From an uncultured Akkermansia sp. (GTDB lineage Bacteria; Verrucomicrobiota; Verrucomicrobiia; Verrucomicrobiales; Akkermansiaceae), in contig CASFPZ010000014.1 in the NCBI GenBank assembly GCA_949296365.1, positions 1 to 48,680 on the forward strand: DNA of 48,680 nucleotides. The letters are read 5' to 3'. This document shows, piece after piece, positions 7,914 through 16,363 of the stretch (its first letter is position 1; the number at the start of each line of letters is the position of its first letter). Made by a program: the position numbers and the translations under genes. Under the pieces are notes generated by a model. The model saw only the letters and a program-made list of their open reading frames with translations, was not told the origin of the DNA and searched no databases.

Positions 7914-9524
7914 ATGAGTGAAAACGATAAGATTCAGGAGGGGAGGAAAGTATGGGAAGAGTATGGTGAATTCCTCAATAGCTTGATTGACCAACTGCGA
8001 CCCTACCCCTTTTTATGGAAGGAGATTCATACTCTTGAGGGTATTGTCAAGAACCTCATTGAGCCGTTTAATATTGCCGTATTCGGACGGATGAAAACCG
8101 GTAAGAGCACGTTTATCAATGCGATGATCGGCAAAAAGCTGGCGATTACAGGAGTGGAAGAAGCTACTGCGACCATTAACCGCATGACCTATGCGGCTGA
8201 TGGCGATAGTAGGTTGAAATCATTCGTGGTTCACTGGAACGATCAACAACCGGAAACCTATCCGATAGAACGGTTGCAACAGGATTGGACGGGAACAAGT
8301 GAGCAAGTTTTGGAACGGATTAAGAAAACGAAGTTTCTGGAACTGTTCTCTGACGCTCCAATTTTCAAGGACGTGGTAATCATCGATACGCCCGGGACAG
8401 GTAGCTCGGTTGCCGGGCATGAAGTGATAGCCAAGCAGTTTATCGACGGACAGGAAGCAGACGCTCTCATTTACGTTTTTTCTCCAGTAGGGCGTGAGAC
8501 CGACGAAGAAGCGTTAGCGGCTTTTCGCAAGGGGTGTGTTCCTGGTTCGTCGCCATACAATAGTGTGGCTGTCTTGCACAAGTGGGATCACATCTATTGG
8601 GAAAACGGCGGCGACATGGATGACATTCGCGCAAAAGCACGGCGCCTTCGTGAAGTGATGAAAGAAATGGTAGCTGAAGTTCTTCCTGTCAGTGCGCCTT
8701 TAGCGCTTATTGCCAAAAGCGCGGGGGACGAATTCTGGACGGCGTGTTTTGATATCTTGAAGACATTCCCCACAGAAGGAGAGTTGAAAAACAAGGGATT
8801 ATCTCGCGATGGAAAGTGGGATCGAGACGAGAGCCGCGCGAGATTGCGTAGCCAAGCTGTCAAGTTGGGGATGCCTTGGTCAAGTTTCCAGGTGATGATG
8901 CGCCATTTGTATAGGAACGCTGTCAAGACTCCTGATGAGGCCCGTCGATTGATTTTGGAACTAAGTGGGTTGTCCGGGTTTGATCAGATGCTTAAAGAGC
9001 GGTTTCGCGAACAAAGTGATATTATTAAACGACAACAGACCCGAACGCGAGTACACAATGTCCTCCGGGTTATTTACAATCGCATTGAAGATCATTTGAA
9101 GGATCTGGAGCGGGATTACGAAATGATTGAAAAATTGATAGAGAATGAATCGCGTCCTGAATTGCGGTCTTGGTTGCAAAGCAAGCGATATCAACTGGAA
9201 AAGGATCGCCATAATTTGCGCGATCAGTGGAAGAAGATCGATAAGACGATCTTAGATACGAAGACAAAACATGATACTTCCTACTATTGTATAGAACTTT
9301 TGCCTTGGTTGAAGGGTCATTCTGGTATTCTTCCGGATCAGTCGAAAACTCTGTTAAAAAAGATTTTGAAAGATCCTAAGCAGGCAAAAGAACAAGATGT
9401 TACTCAAGATAAAGACTTCAATTCTCTATTGACTCAAGTTTCTCGACTGGCTCTGTCTCCTAATCGGGAAATCAGGGAAAAAGCAGAACAGATGCGAGAT
9501 ATTTTGATGGAATTTTATGATTGA
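7914..9524 (+). CDS. Dynamin-like GTPase without membrane zipper (GTPase 2)
   Basis: The second dynamin-superfamily GTPase, 536 residues, with clear G motifs: P-loop GRMKTGKST (58-66), switch I Thr around 85-87, DTPG (158-161) and HKWD (222-225) as a G4 variant with His in place of Asn. It has a helical C-terminal half (about 360-470) but lacks the hydrophobic glycine zipper of its neighbour. It may therefore be a soluble or peripheral partner of GTPase 1. Sequence similarity between the two is low outside the G motifs, arguing against a recent duplication. It lies 15 bp downstream of GTPase 1, and an intrinsic terminator follows its stop codon, closing this transcription unit. Confidence 0.85.
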   Translation: MSENDKIQEGRKVWEEYGEFLNSLIDQLRPYPFLWKEIHTLEGIVKNLIEPFNIAVFGRMKTGKSTFINAMIGKKLAITGVEEATATINRMTYAADGDSRLKSFVVHWNDQQPETYPIERLQQDWTGTSEQVLERIKKTKFLELFSDAPIFKDVVIIDTPGTGSSVAGHEVIAKQFIDGQEADALIYVFSPVGRETDEEALAAFRKGCVPGSSPYNSVAVLHKWDHIYWENGGDMDDIRAKARRLREVMKEMVAEVLPVSAPLALIAKSAGDEFWTACFDILKTFPTEGELKNKGLSRDGKWDRDESRARLRSQAVKLGMPWSSFQVMMRHLYRNAVKTPDEARRLILELSGLSGFDQMLKERFREQSDIIKRQQTRTRVHNVLRVIYNRIEDHLKDLERDYEMIEKLIENESRPELRSWLQSKRYQLEKDRHNLRDQWKKIDKTILDTKTKHDTSYYCIELLPWLKGHSGILPDQSKTLLKKILKDPKQAKEQDVTQDKDFNSLLTQVSRLALSPNREIREKAEQMRDILMEFYD

Positions 9525-9561
9525 TTTTAGTTCAATGTGTTTAATACGATGATGTAATGGT

Positions 9562-9593
9562 GGGGATCACTGGGATGTGAATCCCCCGTTTTT
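9562..9593 (+). terminator. Rho-independent terminator after the dynamin pair
   Basis: GGGGATCAC (9562-9570) pairs with GTGAATCCCC (9577-9586), with one bulged base and a six-base loop. A run of five T follows at 9589-9593. It lies between GTPase 2 and the Hsp70-ankyrin gene. The four-gene GrpE-like to GTPase unit can thus end here, and the Hsp70 genes would need read-through or their own promoter. Confidence 0.7.
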
Positions 9594-9637
9594 AACTTAA
9601 AGTCTTGGATCGAATGTAATTTTTGCGAACTGGTGTC

Positions 9638-11401
9638 ATGAGTGTGTTAACAATAGGCATAGATTTAGGAACGACAAAAACGACAGCATCTCGGTATAAT
9701 GAAGTGACGGGAAAAGTAGATCTGATCCCCCTAGGGAAGAATGGTTATATGCCGACATCCGTTTGTATTTTGCCAGATGGAACGTGGTTGATTGGAGAGG
9801 AAGCGGATGAGGCTGGACAATCATACGCGAAAAGGTATTACCGGGGATTTTTGAACAAGCTAGGGGGATGGAGCCATCAAGTGGAACCTTGGGATGCAGA
9901 TCCCTCGAAAGGAAGCGTAAAAGGATTTTTCAAAGAGTTGTTTGACGAGGATGGACCTGCATGCCAAGTAACCGACTTGGTTCGCGCTGTGCTCGAGTAT
10001 ATTCGCCAAAAGACAGAAGATACGCTGTGCTTGGGTATTAGGCGGAAAATGCGGGCATTGATTACAACGCCAGTGTTTTTTGACGAAGCGCAGCAAGACG
10101 AGTTGAGGCAGGTTGCGCTTGAGGCGGGTTTTCTGGAGGTGAAATTTACAACAACAATCGATGCAGCTGCGCAGGCTTTTGCTCAGCAAGTCTTGGCGAA
10201 CCAGTCAGTTGAGGTCTTGTTAATGGATTGGGGTGGGGACGGTTTGAATTGGGGAGTGGCGACGAATGAGGTGAACAAGGTGGACACTCATCGAGATCAT
10301 ATGGGTTTTGTGAACGGGATGGGTGGTGAAAGAATCAATCTCGCCTTGATGGGTTATGTGATTGACCAGGTCAAATCCCTAGGTGGAGAGAATCTGGCTG
10401 GCGAAAAAGCTCGGGTAAGGAACAGTATATTTCACGCAGTGTGCCAGGCCCAGGAAGCATTGAGCCGTTTACCCCAAGTGGAGCTTACGCTGAAAAGCAA
10501 GCAGGAACATAACCCTGTTCCTTCAGTGATTATTACTCAGGCGGAATGGGCGGAAATTCTGCAACGAAATTTGAGTAAGGTGGATAATGATCTCAATTAC
10601 ATTTCGTATTATTGCCAAAATCTGCCTGTTAAGCCAACGATGTTGTTATTGACTGGTGGGTTGTGCGCTAGCCCTTTGGTTGCCCAGTATTTGTCTGGCA
10701 AGATGCAATTGCCTCAGCGTTATTGGAAGGAGGCCGTGAGTTGGGGGGCGGCGTTGTTAGCGCGGGCCTGGGGAAACGACGCGGCGCCGCCACCTGTTGT
10801 GACAGAACATGAATTCCCTGAAGAGGTATTTGACGTCTATTTGACGACGCAAGAGATGACGGAAGGATGTGAAAAGACGTTTAGTAGCCATCCCTACCAT
10901 GTTTCAGTGGAAATAGGTGGGGGCCTGGTTCCCGGTATTGTTAAACAATATGGAAAGGTCCGGGTGCGTATTTTGTCGGCTGATCCTGTCGAGGTGAATG
11001 GTAGAACGAGCGACGGAATTCCTGTGCTGATTCATGCCGCAGAGAATAATCAGACAGAATTGGCTCACTGGTTGATCGAGCAAGGGGCCGATGTAAACAT
11101 TGCCTCAGCCAATGGGGGAACGGCGTTGATGGCGGCAGCCGGACAGGATAATCTGGAAATTGCGAAAAAACTCTTGCAATTGGGCGCCAATGTGAACGCC
11201 AGAGACTTACGTGGTATGACGGCGTTGATGAAAGCGGCAGAAAGAGGGAAAACCGATATGGTGAATTTATTATTAGGGAACGGTGCTGATGTTCACATGA
11301 GATTAGTGGATGGCACGACAGCAATACAGGTGGCTTTGAAAAATGGGCATGCAGAGTTGGCTTATTCTCTTCAGGCTAGATCCAGCTCAAGGATTGAGTA
11401 G
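9638..11401 (+). CDS. Hsp70-type ATPase fused to a DnaJ-C-terminal-like domain and ankyrin repeats
   Basis: A 587-residue protein. Residues 1-380 form an actin/Hsp70 nucleotide-binding domain: IGIDLGTTKTT (phosphate 1), LMDWGGDGLNWG at 195-206 (a degenerate phosphate 2 motif), TGGLCASPLV at 339-348 (adenosine motif) and AVSWGAALLARA. The usual substrate-binding domain is missing. Instead residues 397-445 (DVYLTTQEMTEGCEKTF and following) resemble the beta domain of DnaJ/CbpA C-termini, and residues 455-580 hold about four ankyrin repeats (for example TALMAAAGQDNLEIAKKLL). I chose ATG 9638 rather than the upstream TTG 9623 because it places IGIDLGTT at the normal N-terminal position. The stop lies inside the start of the next gene, in a different frame. 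This is probably an ATP-driven switch whose target recognition has been replaced by J-like and ankyrin modules. Confidence 0.78.
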   Translation: MSVLTIGIDLGTTKTTASRYNEVTGKVDLIPLGKNGYMPTSVCILPDGTWLIGEEADEAGQSYAKRYYRGFLNKLGGWSHQVEPWDADPSKGSVKGFFKELFDEDGPACQVTDLVRAVLEYIRQKTEDTLCLGIRRKMRALITTPVFFDEAQQDELRQVALEAGFLEVKFTTTIDAAAQAFAQQVLANQSVEVLLMDWGGDGLNWGVATNEVNKVDTHRDHMGFVNGMGGERINLALMGYVIDQVKSLGGENLAGEKARVRNSIFHAVCQAQEALSRLPQVELTLKSKQEHNPVPSVIITQAEWAEILQRNLSKVDNDLNYISYYCQNLPVKPTMLLLTGGLCASPLVAQYLSGKMQLPQRYWKEAVSWGAALLARAWGNDAAPPPVVTEHEFPEEVFDVYLTTQEMTEGCEKTFSSHPYHVSVEIGGGLVPGIVKQYGKVRVRILSADPVEVNGRTSDGIPVLIHAAENNQTELAHWLIEQGADVNIASANGGTALMAAAGQDNLEIAKKLLQLGANVNARDLRGMTALMKAAERGKTDMVNLLLGNGADVHMRLVDGTTAIQVALKNGHAELAYSLQARSSSRIE

Positions 11402-13358
11402 AAATGAGTTTGAAGGGTTAATTCGAGCGGACGTAGAGAAAGCTGCCGGTTTGGTACAGCGTTTGATGGCGTCAATTCGCGGACGTTCCTTGCAGCCGGA
11501 ATTGTTGTTATTAGTTGGAGGAACAAGTCAAATCCCACTCATTGCCTCAACTTTACAATATATTACAGGGTTACCTTGTAAAAAATGGAATAAGAGCCGA
11601 GAAGCTGTCAGTTTGGGGGCTGGGCTCATGACGACTGAAAGAAAAAAATCAACGTCCCGTGATGACACAATATATATGAGATCGTCGTCTTCCTCCTTGG
11701 AAATAGAGTTAACACCAGAAGAAATGGCAAATGGATGTAAAAAGATGATTACCGTCCGAGGAAAGAATGTCAAAATAGGGATACCGGCTGGGGTGTACTC
11801 TGGAGAGAAATTGACCCTACCGGCTGGTACAATATCGGGTGTTGGCGAGATTACTTTGCGTATTAAACAACTGAAAGGGAATACTCAATCTTCTGTTGAA
11901 GGTAATAGACCGAAACCTGTAAGTCTTCCCTTCTATGTCCAAGGCCTGGAATACTTGCATGGGATCAATGGTAAATCTACAAATTATTTTCAAGCTCAGC
12001 GGTTATTTGTTGAAGGCTATCAACAGGGAGATTTGAATGCGGCTTACATGCTCTGCCATTGTTATTTAGGGGGTATAGGAAGTCCGATAGATTATTCTAT
12101 GACACGTCGATTGGCTGAATATTTGGTTAGCCAACATTATTATCCTGCTTATTATTTTTTATGGAATATTTATAGCTCTGGATATGGGGTACCGATGGAC
12201 AAAGGTAAAGCGGGCGAGTATGCTGATTTGTTGGAACGAACCTGTTCTCATCCTATCGATGGAATCGATGAAATTTTGAGGTACGATGCTTTGTTGAATT
12301 ATGAGGGGGATTCGGATAATAAGAATCCGAAGAAGTTAGAACGATTAGCAAGAGAAAATTTTTCTATTTCAAATTTACCGGTTCGCTATGGGTGGTTGAT
12401 TGTTCCGTTATTGGATAATCTGGATAATCCTTCTGTGCAACAAGAAGTGCAACAATTGCTCGATGCTGGATGCCAACAGAGAGATGAGGGTTCCATGTTG
12501 TTTAAAGGAATATTATTAATGAACGATGAATGCCCCGTCTATCAGTCAGACCCTGATCAGGGTAAAGAATTAATCAGACAAGCCGCAACGTATGGAATAT
12601 CTAACTTTTTATTTTATGAGTTGAATATGGTTGCCAACGAGAATGAGATAGAGCCTCTTTTGAACCGTTTTTGGAAGAGTTGCCAGTTAGGACCATCTGG
12701 CTTGAGACGTTCGGACGATCTCCATTGTGCCATAGAGGTGATCCTTGGCTCGTCTTCCTGGATTTGGAGAGTTCGCGAGCACAACGCGGTTCTTGAGTTG
12801 CTTAATCAAGAAAAATTGCACGAATTGGTAGCACCTTTGCCACCTCGTTTGGGAATAAGAAACGAGGGAGACAAAACGTTGACGGATCTTCATGTTCGGA
12901 TATGCAGTCGAGATGTTTCGTTGGACAAGACGATTCTTTTGAAGGATCCATTGCTACCAGGAGAATCGGTTGTTATTGATCCTGTTGATTACGATTTGCA
13001 TTTAGGAGATAAATTGTATGTTGAGGTTCGTTCCGGTGACCGGTATTCGACGATGGATTTGGGGTGCGATCTATCCGAGTTTCAAGCCCAATTGCCTCCT
13101 TTGATTATGTCTTGGGACCGAGGGCTTTGGGGTGGATGTATTTTGAAATTGTTTTGTACCCGAGGGGAGATGACGAACGTGGTGATCAGGAAGCAATCTG
13201 GACAATCGAGTAGCATGACGCTCCGGGAAGGGGAAGCGCCTGTGGCTGTGGGATGGATGGAATTCAGCGATTCGGCGAGTTTGAAGCATGGAGAACTCTT
13301 TGCCGTTTCCTCCGATCAGTATGGAACAATTTTAGGGCAATTAGTTGAGTATGAATAA
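11343..13358 (+). CDS. N-terminally truncated Hsp70-like protein with DnaJ-C-terminal-like domain and Sel1-like repeats
   Basis: The 671-codon frame opens directly into the last subdomain of an Hsp70 ATPase domain: LSRNEFEGLI (18-27), the adenosine motif LVGGTSQIP (57-65) and AVSLGAG (88-94). The first roughly 250-300 residues of the ATPase domain, including both phosphate motifs, are absent. A DnaJ-C-terminal-like domain follows at 119-176 (IELTPEEMANGCKKM, then VKIGIPAGVYSG), then Sel1-like repeats at about 200-296, and an unrecognised beta-rich tail (about 500-671). The frame overlaps the preceding gene by 59 bases in the +1 frame. ATG 11343 is simply the first available start. The gene is otherwise intact, so it is either a recent deletion product or still translated from a makeshift start. 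ATP hydrolysis by this product alone is not expected. Confidence 0.65.
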   Translation: MGMQSWLILFRLDPAQGLSRNEFEGLIRADVEKAAGLVQRLMASIRGRSLQPELLLLVGGTSQIPLIASTLQYITGLPCKKWNKSREAVSLGAGLMTTERKKSTSRDDTIYMRSSSSSLEIELTPEEMANGCKKMITVRGKNVKIGIPAGVYSGEKLTLPAGTISGVGEITLRIKQLKGNTQSSVEGNRPKPVSLPFYVQGLEYLHGINGKSTNYFQAQRLFVEGYQQGDLNAAYMLCHCYLGGIGSPIDYSMTRRLAEYLVSQHYYPAYYFLWNIYSSGYGVPMDKGKAGEYADLLERTCSHPIDGIDEILRYDALLNYEGDSDNKNPKKLERLARENFSISNLPVRYGWLIVPLLDNLDNPSVQQEVQQLLDAGCQQRDEGSMLFKGILLMNDECPVYQSDPDQGKELIRQAATYGISNFLFYELNMVANENEIEPLLNRFWKSCQLGPSGLRRSDDLHCAIEVILGSSSWIWRVREHNAVLELLNQEKLHELVAPLPPRLGIRNEGDKTLTDLHVRICSRDVSLDKTILLKDPLLPGESVVIDPVDYDLHLGDKLYVEVRSGDRYSTMDLGCDLSEFQAQLPPLIMSWDRGLWGGCILKLFCTRGEMTNVVIRKQSGQSSSMTLREGEAPVAVGWMEFSDSASLKHGELFAVSSDQYGTILGQLVEYE

Positions 13359-13508
13359 GAAATTTGTTGGTATTCATCAAGTTCCTGAGAATTTTGTGAT
13401 GGATGAGGAACAAAAGTCGAGAAAAGTAAGATAGATGGAATTCAGTGATCATGATGGCCCTGGTTCAAATGATTGAAAATTCCTGAATAGGGGTAATCGG
13501 TAATTGCC

Positions 13509-13949
13509 ATGCAAGAGAAATGGAAACAACGTTCAGGCAAGGAGAGTAAGCCGTATGAAGTACCGCGGGAGGTTGAGTTTCGCCGGGCTGCCTACCTGGG
13601 GTATTTGGAAGTTGTCCAGGATTTAGTGCAGAAGGGGATTGAGGTTGATGCCCGAAATGAAGATGGTTTTACTGCATTGATGTTGGCTGCGCAATTTGGG
13701 CAATTGAGAGTGGTTCGGGAGTTAATCAGGGCGGGGGCTTGGGTCGACGCTAGAAATGAACATGGTAAGACGGCGTTGATGTTAGCGGCGTTGAAAGGAC
13801 GATTGGAGGTGGTGAAGACGCTGGTGGAAGCCGGAGCCGATGTACAACTGAAGGACGAATACTATAGAACTGCTGCAAATTTCGCTTACCAGGGGGGCCA
13901 TGTCGATGTGGCGCGTTATTTGCAGAATCTCGTTTGCTTCGTTTACTGA
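13509..13949 (+). CDS. Small ankyrin-repeat protein
   Basis: A 146-residue protein made almost wholly of ankyrin repeats (about four). Typical phrases are DGFTALMLAAQFGQLRVV, HGKTALMLAALKGRLEVV and AGADVQLKD. There is no signal peptide or membrane segment, so it is probably cytosolic. It lies 150 bp after the truncated Hsp70-like gene on the same strand, and its repeats resemble the ankyrin tail of the Hsp70-ankyrin protein in style. It is most likely a protein-binding partner or regulator belonging to the cluster. The end of the last repeat is degenerate (YLQNLVCFVY). Confidence 0.75.
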   Translation: MQEKWKQRSGKESKPYEVPREVEFRRAAYLGYLEVVQDLVQKGIEVDARNEDGFTALMLAAQFGQLRVVRELIRAGAWVDARNEHGKTALMLAALKGRLEVVKTLVEAGADVQLKDEYYRTAANFAYQGGHVDVARYLQNLVCFVY

Positions 13950-14028
13950 GAAAACCATGTTTATTCAAAGCAATGGACGGAAATGTTGCTTGAAACCCAT
14001 GACTCATCTGGCATATTGATAGTAGTTT

Positions 14029-16233
14029 ATGATGAACAATCGACATATTTCTTCTCTGTCAATATGGGCATTGGTGGCTTGCGTATGCAGTGCGTCATGG
14101 GCGGCTTCTGACTCGTGGAACGAACGAACAATACGTCAGAATATGGCGAAGGTAGCTCAGTGGCAGTTAGCCCATCCCAAACATTCTCCCATCGATTGGA
14201 CGAATGGCGCTTTTTATTCCGGATTATTGCAATATGGCTTGTCGGATCCTGAAGGAAAAGGGCTGGACGCATTGCGCGAGATTGGAGAAAAAGCCCAATG
14301 GGGCGTGGGAAAGCGCCATTACCATGCTGACGACCATTGCGTCGGGCATGCGTGGGTTGAATTAGCTGCATTGGACGGAAATCCGGACGCTGCGGCAAAG
14401 ATTCAATCTGTTTTAACGAAAGTGAAAGATCATCCGTCTGTGGCTGGGTTGGAATTTGGTTCGCCCAAGTTTAGCACGAGGTGGTTTTGGTGCGATGCTT
14501 TGTTTATGGCGCCGCCGACGTTAACAAAGTTGGCTGGTTATACTGGCGACCGGTCGTTCCTCGATTTTATGGACCGCGAGTTCAGAAATACGGCAGATTA
14601 TTTATTTGACCGAGAGGCTGGATTGATCACGCGCGATTCTCGTTATTTTAAGCAAAAGGCGGCGAATGGGAAAAAATTGTTTTGGAGTCGTGGCAATGGA
14701 TGGGTGCTAGCCGGGATCCCGCTTGTGTTGCGAGACATGCCGCGTAACTGGCCCAATCGCCCGTATTATGAAGATTTGTTCAAGAGGCTGGCTCGAGGAT
14801 TAAAAGGGTGCCAGTCGGAAGATGGCTCTTGGCATGCCAGTTTACTGGATCCTTCAGATCCTCCCCTCAAGGAAATGAGCGGAACGCTATTTATCACCTA
14901 TGGCTTGATCTGGGGTGTCAATAATGGGTTGCTGGATCCTGAAGAGTATTTGCCTGTGATCAAAAAAGCCTGGAAGGTAGCTAACGATTGTGTTGACGAA
15001 GACGGACTTTTGGGGTGGGTACAGCCCATCGCTGATAAACCGGGGCGTTATTCTGCTAAGTCGAACGAGGTGTATGGGGCTGGCGCGTATCTGTTGGCTG
15101 GTACCGAATTGCGTAAACTGGTCATTGCTATGGAGCACCCACAAAAACGCTCGGTGTCGGTGACTAATCCGGCTCCTGTGTTCCGCCCTAGCGAAACGAT
15201 TGAGGTAGATTGGTCTGCTGAGGATAAGTCGGGTTCCTTGCGTGTTTTTGACGTGCGGGACGGTCGTGTGATTCCCCATCAATTGGTGGATGTTGATCAG
15301 GACGGAAAGGTGGATAAATTGTTGTTCCAGGGGGATTTTTATGCAGGGGCTTCTCGCGATTACTGGATTATTTCGGAGACTCGTTCCTTGGCTCCGGCGC
15401 CTTCTCCGACTGTCTGTTTTAGCCGTCATGTGCCGGAACGAATGGACGATTTTGCTTGGGAGAACGATGTGACTGCGCATCGTTTGTATGGGCCGATGGT
15501 ATCGGAACCTGCCCCCAAAGGAGAAGGACTTGTTTCCAGCGGCGCCGACATTTGGTGTAAATATGGTCCTGGCTTGGTCGTAGATGAATTTTACCGAAAG
15601 GGAAATTACCATGCCAACCATGGGAAAGGGCTCGATATGTACAAAGTTGGGCCTAGCCGGGGCGCTGGCGGTACGGCTGTCCTTGATGGCCCAATTCCCA
15701 AAGTATCTGCTAACTGGGCTTCGGTCAAAAATTGGTACAATGGTCCAGTGCGCACGGCTTTCGAAATTACTTATGCTCCCTGGAAAATCGGGAATGGAAC
15801 TGTCCGCGAAAGACGCCTGATGACATTGGACGCTGGGTCTCCATTCACTAAGGTTGTGAGCTGGTTTGAATTTGAAGGTGGAGCAGATGGGAAGTTGGCC
15901 GTCGGAATTAATACGAATCCTAAGGTGAATGGAATCGCGTCGACAATTGTCGATTCTCAGAATGGTTATGTGTCGATTTGGGGTACTCCCAATGGTAAAA
16001 AGGGGAAAGACGGAATTATTGGAAGCGCTATCATCGTGCAAAATCCATCTGGCGATATGCTTGAACATGGTAGCGATACCTACCTCGTGTCAAAAGAACA
16101 GAAGCGCCTTGTTTGGTACATGGGAGCAATGTGGAACCAAGCTTCGCATTTGGATTCAGCGGCTGAATGGGCTCAGGTTGTTGCTCGCCAAGCACAGGCC
16201 GCCAAAGTTCCTCTGAGAGTAAAGTTGCATTGA
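14029..16233 (+). CDS. GH105 unsaturated-uronyl hydrolase fused to DUF4861, secreted
   Basis: A 734-residue two-domain enzyme with a signal-like N-terminus cleaved near residue 26 (SASWAAS). Residues 30-370 are an (alpha/alpha)6 GH105-type domain: HADDHCVGH (99-107), FWCDALFMAPP with the expected catalytic Asp156, and FWSRGNGWV near 218. GH105 enzymes remove unsaturated galacturonic or glucuronic acid from oligosaccharides released by polysaccharide lyases. Residues about 385-730 match the DUF4861 pattern (DDFAWENDVTA, HGKGLDMYKVGPSRG). The two domains often occur as neighbours in pectin or ulvan loci, and here they are in one chain. ATG codons at 14029 and 14032 are equally plausible starts. 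No lyase is visible in the window, so the substrate is open. Confidence 0.85.
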   Translation: MMNNRHISSLSIWALVACVCSASWAASDSWNERTIRQNMAKVAQWQLAHPKHSPIDWTNGAFYSGLLQYGLSDPEGKGLDALREIGEKAQWGVGKRHYHADDHCVGHAWVELAALDGNPDAAAKIQSVLTKVKDHPSVAGLEFGSPKFSTRWFWCDALFMAPPTLTKLAGYTGDRSFLDFMDREFRNTADYLFDREAGLITRDSRYFKQKAANGKKLFWSRGNGWVLAGIPLVLRDMPRNWPNRPYYEDLFKRLARGLKGCQSEDGSWHASLLDPSDPPLKEMSGTLFITYGLIWGVNNGLLDPEEYLPVIKKAWKVANDCVDEDGLLGWVQPIADKPGRYSAKSNEVYGAGAYLLAGTELRKLVIAMEHPQKRSVSVTNPAPVFRPSETIEVDWSAEDKSGSLRVFDVRDGRVIPHQLVDVDQDGKVDKLLFQGDFYAGASRDYWIISETRSLAPAPSPTVCFSRHVPERMDDFAWENDVTAHRLYGPMVSEPAPKGEGLVSSGADIWCKYGPGLVVDEFYRKGNYHANHGKGLDMYKVGPSRGAGGTAVLDGPIPKVSANWASVKNWYNGPVRTAFEITYAPWKIGNGTVRERRLMTLDAGSPFTKVVSWFEFEGGADGKLAVGINTNPKVNGIASTIVDSQNGYVSIWGTPNGKKGKDGIIGSAIIVQNPSGDMLEHGSDTYLVSKEQKRLVWYMGAMWNQASHLDSAAEWAQVVARQAQAAKVPLRVKLH

Positions 16234-16257
16234 GCTCCTACCTCAGTAAAACAATTT

Positions 16258-16301
16258 CATCGAGCTGTTTTAACCGTACTGAAAGGCAGAACAGCTCGAT
16301 G
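16258..16301. terminator. Perfect 12-bp hairpin after the GH105 gene
   Basis: CATCGAGCTGTT (16258-16269) and AACAGCTCGATG (16290-16301) are exact inverted repeats with a 20-base loop, 25 bp after the GH105-DUF4861 stop codon. There is no clear T-run on the plus-strand side, so it may be a transcript-end stabiliser or a factor-dependent stop rather than a classical intrinsic terminator. Confidence 0.45.
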
Positions 16302-16363
16302 ACTAAAAAGCATTCAACGTTTGCGCTAAAAGCGTTGTCATACTGTTAATTCTATTTGGCGTG

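Noticed and set aside
11330..11401. Programmed ribosomal frameshift joining the two Hsp70-like genes
   Set aside because: The phases require a +1 shift, the A-rich stretch near 11,340 does not fit a slippery heptamer, and a fusion would place an ankyrin end into the middle of an ATPase domain. A deletion explains the junction better.
13250..13460. Short direct repeat (GATGGAATTCAG near 13,255 and 13,434)
   Set aside because: Only about a dozen bases are exact and there is no further structure; it is probably chance or a minor local duplication.
14887..16068. 393-codon minus-strand frame
   Set aside because: It lies wholly within the GH105-DUF4861 gene, which has clear domains, and its own translation looks random and Arg/His/Ser-rich.
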